Source: Bacillota bacterium
GTDB lineage: Bacteria > Bacillota > Clostridia > Peptostreptococcales > Anaerovoracaceae
Direction of reading: 5' to 3'
Assembly (NCBI GenBank): GCA_017619905.1
Contig: JAFZRK010000120.1
Coordinates: forward strand, 1 to 10,167
Length of the DNA: 10,167 nucleotides
Part shown: piece by piece, positions 7,553 to 10,167 of the stretch
Numbering within the stretch: position 1 is the stretch's first letter
How the letters are laid out: each line of letters begins with the position of its first letter
Notes under the pieces: generated by a model
What the model was told of the DNA's origin: nothing
The model's database searches: none
What the model saw: only the letters and a program-made list of their open reading frames with translations
Translations under genes and position numbers: made by a program

Positions 7553-7578
7553 ACGCGGTAAGCATACGCTAACCGCGT
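7553..7578. promoter_or_regulatory. Inverted repeat with DtxR-like box upstream of feoB
   Basis: This 26-bp inverted repeat has only two mismatched pairs. Its central 18 bp (7557-7574, GGTAAGCATACGCTAACC) matches the promoter palindrome GTTAGCATATGCTAAC at 14 of its 16 positions. It lies inside the operon, ending about 18 nt upstream of the feoB ATG and a few nt before its AAAGGAG. I find no good -35/-10 pair around it. It may be a third repressor site acting as a roadblock, or an RNA hairpin near the feoB ribosome binding site, or both. Confidence 0.6.
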
Positions 7579-7590
7579 GTCTTATAAATA

Positions 7591-7607
7591 CGGGACCAGC
7601 GGTCCCG
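7591..7607 (-). promoter_or_regulatory. Small hairpin after feoA2 (weak terminator or processing site)
   Basis: A perfect 7-bp GC-rich stem with a 3-nt loop (CGGGACC/GGTCCCG) begins 10 nt after the feoA2 stop. It is followed on the minus strand by TATTTATAAG rather than a clean U-tract. It is too weak for a confident terminator and more likely a partial terminator or mRNA-stabilising hairpin that sets the feoA to feoB ratio. Confidence 0.45.
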
Positions 7608-7616
7608 GCTGTTTGA

Positions 7617-7871
7617 CTACTTTGCTTCCGTAGTTTCTTCGGCTTTCTCTTCGACTGTCTCTATCATCTCCGCGTCGGCCTTGCGGAGGGACAGCTCGTA
7701 CCCGCGGACGTTGACCTCTATGGGATCTCCCAGCGGGGCGACCTTCCTGACGTAGATCTCCACGCCCTTGGTGATGCCCATGTCCATGATGCGGCGCTTT
7801 ACGGCCCCCTCGCCGTGCAGCTTCTTTACCTTTACGGTGTCGCCTATGGCGGCGTCCCTTAATGTTTTCAT
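7617..7871 (-). CDS. feoA: FeoA domain protein (second of two)
   Basis: This 84-residue cytoplasmic protein has the SH3-like FeoA fold and is needed for FeoB-dependent Fe(II) uptake, probably by contacting FeoB. Recognisable features are the opening TLRDAAIGDTVKVKKL, the helix-turn RRIMDMGITKGVEI (27-40) and the strands PIEVNVRGYELSLRKADAEMI (50-70), which is the normal FeoA order. A short acidic tail (about 71-84, rich in Glu and Lys) extends beyond the usual domain end. The ATG at 7871-7869 has an AGGAGG about 9 nt upstream. It follows feoA1 by 22 nt. Its sequence is closer to the classical FeoA pattern than that of feoA1, so it is the better candidate for the FeoB partner. Confidence 0.93.
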   Translation of the reverse strand: MKTLRDAAIGDTVKVKKLHGEGAVKRRIMDMGITKGVEIYVRKVAPLGDPIEVNVRGYELSLRKADAEMIETVEEKAEETTEAK

Positions 7872-7893
7872 GCTATTAAGACCTCCTGTAGTT

Positions 7894-8106
7894 TTATATC
7901 ATTATCTTCCGGGCCATCTCCTCGCTTATTGCGATGCGCGACTCCTTGACCCTGACGATGACGTTCCCTCCCAGAGAATTGATGACCGACACCGCGGAGC
8001 CGGGCACGAAGCCCAGATCGCTTAAGTGCTGGCGCACCTCCGGCGTTCCGCTGACTTTTTTTATGATGTTTTCCTCGCCGGGATCGGCGAAACAAAGCGG
8101 CATCAT
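7894..8106 (-). CDS. feoA: FeoA domain protein (first of two)
   Basis: This 70-residue protein is the first gene of the feo operon. It shows the FeoA pattern HLSDLGFVPGSAVSVI (27-42) followed by GGNVIVRVKESRIAISEEMA (46-65), the SH3-like core. The N-terminus (MMPLCFADPGEENIIKKVSG) is typical of clostridial FeoA proteins, with one Cys at position 5. The first of two adjacent ATGs is chosen because an AGGAGG lies 8 nt before it. Tandem feoA genes are common in Firmicutes. This paralogue is divergent from feoA2, implying separate roles that the sequence does not define. Confidence 0.92.
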   Translation of the reverse strand: MMPLCFADPGEENIIKKVSGTPEVRQHLSDLGFVPGSAVSVINSLGGNVIVRVKESRIAISEEMARKIMI

Positions 8107-8126
8107 CCTGCGTTCCTCCTGAATTT

Positions 8127-8144
8127 GGTTAGTCTATGCTAACC
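8127..8144. promoter_or_regulatory. Second DtxR-type operator in the feo leader
   Basis: GGTTAGTCTATGCTAACC has perfect 6-bp outer arms (GGTTAG/CTAACC) and strongly resembles both the 16-bp palindrome upstream and the classical DtxR consensus half-site GGTTAG. It lies about 4 to 21 nt after the predicted feo transcription start, where binding would block elongation or open complex formation. Confidence 0.75.
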
Positions 8145-8154
8145 TCTTCGATTC

Positions 8155-8183
8155 ATTATAGTTAGCATATGCTAACATTTCAA
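8155..8183 (-). promoter_or_regulatory. Sigma-A promoter of the feo operon
   Basis: The -35 is TTGAAA (8183-8178), the spacer 17 bp, and the -10 a perfect TATAAT (8160-8155). The start is predicted near 8148, giving a leader of about 42 nt to feoA1. Upstream A-runs on the minus strand at 8193-8187 and 8213-8208, about two helical turns apart, could act as UP-element-like sequence. Confidence 0.9.
8161..8176. promoter_or_regulatory. Primary DtxR-type operator in the feo promoter spacer
   Basis: GTTAGCATATGCTAAC is a perfect 16-bp palindrome occupying 16 of the 17 spacer bases between the feo -35 and -10. Its TTAGC...GCTAA half-sites fit the DtxR/MntR/IdeR operator style. Together with the adjacent DtxR-family gene this gives a clear model: the metal-loaded repressor covers the promoter and shuts off Fe(II) uptake when iron is sufficient. 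Confidence 0.85.
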
Positions 8184-8212
8184 GTGTTTTTTTGTATTCG
8201 CGCAGGATTTTT

Positions 8213-8224
8213 TCACATCTGTGA
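8213..8224. promoter_or_regulatory. Short inverted repeat between the divergent promoters
   Basis: TCACATCTGTGA has 5-bp arms around 2 nt. It lies between the feo promoter and the regulator promoter, about 40 bp upstream of the latter's -35. It may be a binding site for another regulator. It is not related to the DtxR-type boxes, and chance cannot be excluded. Confidence 0.3.
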
Positions 8225-8263
8225 CATTACTGAAAAATAGAGCGCGGCCGGAGGATTCGATGC

Positions 8264-8292
8264 TTTAATTTCCTCCCGCCGCTTGTTATAAT
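8264..8292 (+). promoter_or_regulatory. Promoter of the DtxR-family regulator gene
   Basis: A perfect -10 TATAAT lies at 8287-8292, with a weak -35 TTTAAT at 8264-8269 and a 17-bp spacer. The start would be near 8299, about 20 nt before the chosen ATG and after the upstream ATG at 8295, which supports the downstream start. No GTTAGC-type box is visible here, so autoregulation through the same operator is not evident. Confidence 0.65.
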
Positions 8293-8318
8293 GAATGAAA
8301 CGAAAGGAGCGTACAGAA

Positions 8319-8687
8319 ATGGCTTTACTGGAATCCGGGGAGATGTATCTGGAAAACATACTTGTACTCTCGCACGAGCTTTCCTGCGTGCGCTCCATAG
8401 ACGTGGCGGACCGCATGGGCTACTCCAAGCCGTCGGTAAGCAGAGCGATGGGGATACTTAAGAGCGATGGCTACATAGAGGTCGACAGCGCCGGGGCCAT
8501 TACCCTTACGCCGTCCGGCAGAGAGCTTGCGGAGCGGATCTACGACAGGCACAACACCCTGGCCAAAGGCCTTACCCTTCTGGGCGTGGACGAAAAGATA
8601 GCCCTTGAAGACGCCTGCCGCATAGAGCATTACATAAGCGAAGAGACCTTCGAGGCAATTAAAAAGCACCTGGAACAGATGCAGTAA
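8319..8687 (+). CDS. Short DtxR-family metal-dependent repressor, iron-type ligands
   Basis: This 122-residue repressor probably senses Fe(II) and controls the divergent feo operon. It has an N-terminal winged helix (about 5-65; recognition region YSKPSVSRAMGILKSDGYI at 35-53, wing about 54-64), then the dimerisation/metal domain (about 66-118). It lacks the C-terminal SH3-like domain of DtxR and IdeR, matching the short MntR-like architecture. Aligned by eye to the families, the ligands are Met9, Glu12, His78, Cys100, Glu103 and His104. Met9 and Cys100 correspond to DtxR Met10 and Cys102, where MntR has Asp8 and Glu99, so iron-type specificity is predicted. DtxR ancillary residues Glu83 and His98 appear replaced (Ala82, Leu96). 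The ATG at 8319 is chosen because AAAGGAG lies 9 nt upstream; an in-frame ATG at 8295 lies before that site. Confidence 0.93.
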   Translation: MALLESGEMYLENILVLSHELSCVRSIDVADRMGYSKPSVSRAMGILKSDGYIEVDSAGAITLTPSGRELAERIYDRHNTLAKGLTLLGVDEKIALEDACRIEHYISEETFEAIKKHLEQMQ

Positions 8688-8705
8688 CAACGATCAACGA
8701 TACGC

Positions 8706-8735
8706 AAAAAGCGCCCGCATGCCGGGCGCTTTTTT
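8706..8735. terminator. Bidirectional intrinsic terminator
   Basis: A 7-bp GC stem (8711-8717 with 8723-8729) with a 5-nt loop is flanked by A5 on the left and T6 on the right, so it works on both strands. It ends the regulator gene (+) 18 nt after its stop and, from the other side, the P-type ATPase/DUF5714 pair (-). Confidence 0.92.
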
Positions 8736-8763
8736 CTTTACACCATTGTGGTCCGGCCTTATT

Positions 8764-9312
8764 TCATCTTTTGAAGAACGGACACCTTTCTTTTATGCAC
8801 TGCTGATTCTGCGGGGAAAAACCGCACGCGGTCTCTTGTTCTCCCAGTTCTATGCCGAAGCGATCCCTAATGTACGGTATGACGGCTTTTATCGCAAGGA
8901 ACGCGTTCCTTTTGCAGCATCTGGGACCGCCGACTTCCGCCAGCTTCCCAAGGGCCTCCGATGTGTAATGCATGTGCGAGCCCCACGAGTCGTCCGTTGT
9001 CAGGGGGCCGGTGTTCTCTATTATCGACAGAGCCGCGCCGACGGACATTACCGCGCCGCATACGCCCCAGTATCCGCATGCCGCGCCAGGCATTTTAAGG
9101 CCGCGCTGAAGCAGTGTTTCCAGAGCGCTGTCAAGGTCCACGTTCCCTCCGGCGTTACGGAAGGCGGTAAGGACGCAAGCGCCGTCCAGGACGTGGTGTT
9201 CCGGTCCGTGAATGCTTACTCCGCATTTTCCGACTATGCTATGAAATATCTCAAGAGGATCCTTCGAAGCTTCCTTTTTACATGCTTCTATGATCTTTTC
9301 TTCTTTTGTCAT
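8764..9312 (-). CDS. DUF5714-type Cys-rich protein of unknown function
   Basis: This 182-residue protein has no membrane segment or signal peptide. I recognise the DUF5714 pattern: HHVLDGACVLTAFRNAGG (39-56), AACGYWGVCGAVMSVGAA (77-94), a central Trp-containing segment (DDSWGSHMHYTSEAL), GGPRCCKRNAFLA (128-140), and a C-terminal Cys group at Cys163, 172 and 177 (ending CPFFKR). Ten Cys in 182 residues, in the conserved blocks Cys79/85, Cys132/133 and Cys163/172/177, plus the HH pair, suggest metal or Fe-S binding; that is inference. In other organisms such domains are found near or fused to methyltransferases, but no methyltransferase is visible here. The ATG overlaps the P-type ATPase TGA (ATGA), with GGAGG 5 nt upstream, so the two are co-translated. 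Confidence 0.8.
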   Translation of the reverse strand: MTKEEKIIEACKKEASKDPLEIFHSIVGKCGVSIHGPEHHVLDGACVLTAFRNAGGNVDLDSALETLLQRGLKMPGAACGYWGVCGAVMSVGAALSIIENTGPLTTDDSWGSHMHYTSEALGKLAEVGGPRCCKRNAFLAIKAVIPYIRDRFGIELGEQETACGFSPQNQQCIKERCPFFKR

Positions 9313-10167
9313 TTTGACCTCCGATCTGGCCTTATCTTTTCAGACAAAGCGGTAAGCGCTATCAGCAGAGCCATGGACCCTGACATGAACGCGAGCATGT
9401 GTCTGACGCATTCGGCGGACATGGGCGAGATCGAGAACAGCCAGGAAAACAGCGTTCCGGCAAGTATCGCGCCTGCGACGCAGGCGATCATCAGAACGAC
9501 GCGCCAGGTGTTTAGCGGTCTGCTTATTATAAGCAGCATCAGGAAGCCGATCCAGCAGAGCAGCACCGTGCAGGCCGTGGAGACCTCCGCCTCCGGAAGA
9601 CCTCTGGACGCGGCAAACGCGGAAAAGCCGAACACCGCAGCGCAGTCCGTTATCCCGGCCGGGGCCGCCGTTCGCAGAACGTTGAACAGGAAGCTTCCTT
9701 TTATCCTGTCCTTGCACGGCGCCAGCGCCAGGAAGAAGCCCGGTATGCCTATCGTAAAGGCCGCCACCAGCGTCACCTGCGTGGGCTGCATGGGATAGCG
9801 CGCGAAGAAGATTATCGAGAGCAGCGCCGTCAGCAGCGAGAAGATGTTTTTAACAAGGAACAGACTGGCCGAGCGCTGGATGTTGTTGACCACCCTGCGG
9901 CCCTCGCCTACTACTCCGGGCATTGCCGAAAAGTCCGAATCCAGCAGCACCACCTGCGACACCTGCATGGCCGCGTCGCAGCCGGAAGCCATCGCCACGG
10001 AGCAGTCCGCCTCCTTAAGGGCCAGTATGTCGTTTATGCCGTCGCCGGTCATTCCGACCGTATGCCCGGCCTTTTTGAGAGCCAGGATGAGCTCCCGCTT
10101 CTGTTCCGGGAGCACGCGCCCGAAGACCGTGTATTTCTCCGCAGCTTCGGCGATCAGCTCCGGCGTC
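9309..10167 (-). CDS. P-type cation-transporting ATPase, C-terminal part (5' end outside window)
   Basis: The last 285 residues are visible, and the N-terminal actuator, nucleotide-binding and DKTGT phosphorylation parts lie beyond the right edge. The fragment begins in the P domain: TVFGRVLPEQKREL (13-26), the hinge TGDGINDILALK (40-51) and ADCSVAMASGCDAA (53-66). Six hydrophobic segments follow (about 102-122, 129-149, 165-187, 197-215, 222-244, 255-273). Six C-terminal helices fit P2/P3-type pumps and argue against P1B heavy-metal pumps, which have two here. The sixth-helix motif FTIGIPGFFLALAP lacks the TDG seen in SERCA-type pumps and resembles the CtpE-like group, in which calcium transport has been described. 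The cation is not assigned. The stop overlaps the DUF5714 start, and the operon points toward the regulator gene. Confidence 0.92.
   Translation of the reverse strand, partial: TPELIAEAAEKYTVFGRVLPEQKRELILALKKAGHTVGMTGDGINDILALKEADCSVAMASGCDAAMQVSQVVLLDSDFSAMPGVVGEGRRVVNNIQRSASLFLVKNIFSLLTALLSIIFFARYPMQPTQVTLVAAFTIGIPGFFLALAPCKDRIKGSFLFNVLRTAAPAGITDCAAVFGFSAFAASRGLPEAEVSTACTVLLCWIGFLMLLIISRPLNTWRVVLMIACVAGAILAGTLFSWLFSISPMSAECVRHMLAFMSGSMALLIALTALSEKIRPDRRSK

Noticed and set aside
8161..8176. The palindromes near feoA as mobile-element termini or attachment sites
   Set aside because: No transposase or integrase is nearby, and their position within promoter elements next to a DtxR-family gene explains them better.
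8295..8318. An eight-codon N-terminal extension of the regulator starting at the ATG at 8295
   Set aside because: The AAAGGAG site lies inside the extension, the predicted transcription start (about 8299) is after this ATG, and family members begin near the ESGEMYLENI segment.
8325..8690. A minus-strand open frame opposite the DtxR-family regulator
   Set aside because: The plus-strand protein has full DtxR-family motifs, a promoter, a ribosome binding site and a terminator; the antisense frame has none of these.
9309..10167. A P1B-type iron or heavy-metal exporter (PfeT-like) next to the feo genes
   Set aside because: Six hydrophobic segments follow the P domain, whereas P1B pumps have two, so proximity to feo is not enough for an iron-efflux call.

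Overview
The window reads as a chromosomal segment of a fairly GC-rich Gram-positive anaerobe, most likely an uncultured gut-type clostridium (Bacillota). Supporting signs are strong AGGAGG-type ribosome binding sites, sigma-A promoters with 17-bp spacers, frequent AGG/AGA and ATA codons, a lipoprotein-type solute-binding protein, tandem feoA genes, and the FeoB-associated Cys-rich membrane protein typical of Firmicutes. Species cannot be named from this sequence. Almost everything is on the minus strand; only the DtxR-family regulator is on plus.

Read along the minus strand from the right. (1) 10167-8764: the C-terminal part of a P-type cation ATPase (5' end outside the window), overlapping by ATGA with a Cys-rich DUF5714-type gene. 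These converge on the regulator gene through a bidirectional terminator near 8720. (2) 8687-4742: an iron module. A short DtxR-family repressor (+) is divergent from feoA1-feoA2-feoB-Cys-rich membrane protein (-). The feo promoter has near-consensus -35 and -10 elements, and a perfect 16-bp palindrome fills the spacer between them. A second copy lies just after the predicted transcription start and a third, degenerate copy lies between feoA2 and feoB. The repressor carries the Met/Cys/Glu/His ligand set of iron-type DtxR rather than the Asp/Glu set of MntR, so the segment looks like a self-contained Fe(II) uptake and sensing circuit.

(3) 4683-1: a second minus-strand operon with its own promoter. 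It encodes a lipoprotein solute-binding protein, an ABC ATPase, a fused two-domain permease and a HAD phosphatase (3' end outside the window). The family is that of ferric iron, polyamine, phosphonate and hexose-phosphate importers, and the substrate cannot be fixed. The co-transcribed HAD phosphatase makes a phosphorylated organic substrate a real alternative to iron. A strong intrinsic terminator sits between the binding-protein gene and the ATPase gene, the usual way to make more binding protein than transporter. A further hairpin with a U-tract lies in the 5' leader.

No rRNA, tRNA, CRISPR array, insertion sequence or phage gene was seen. The most distinctive content is the feo control region with three operator-like palindromes, the FeoB with a large acidic insertion, and the coupled P-type ATPase/DUF5714 pair.
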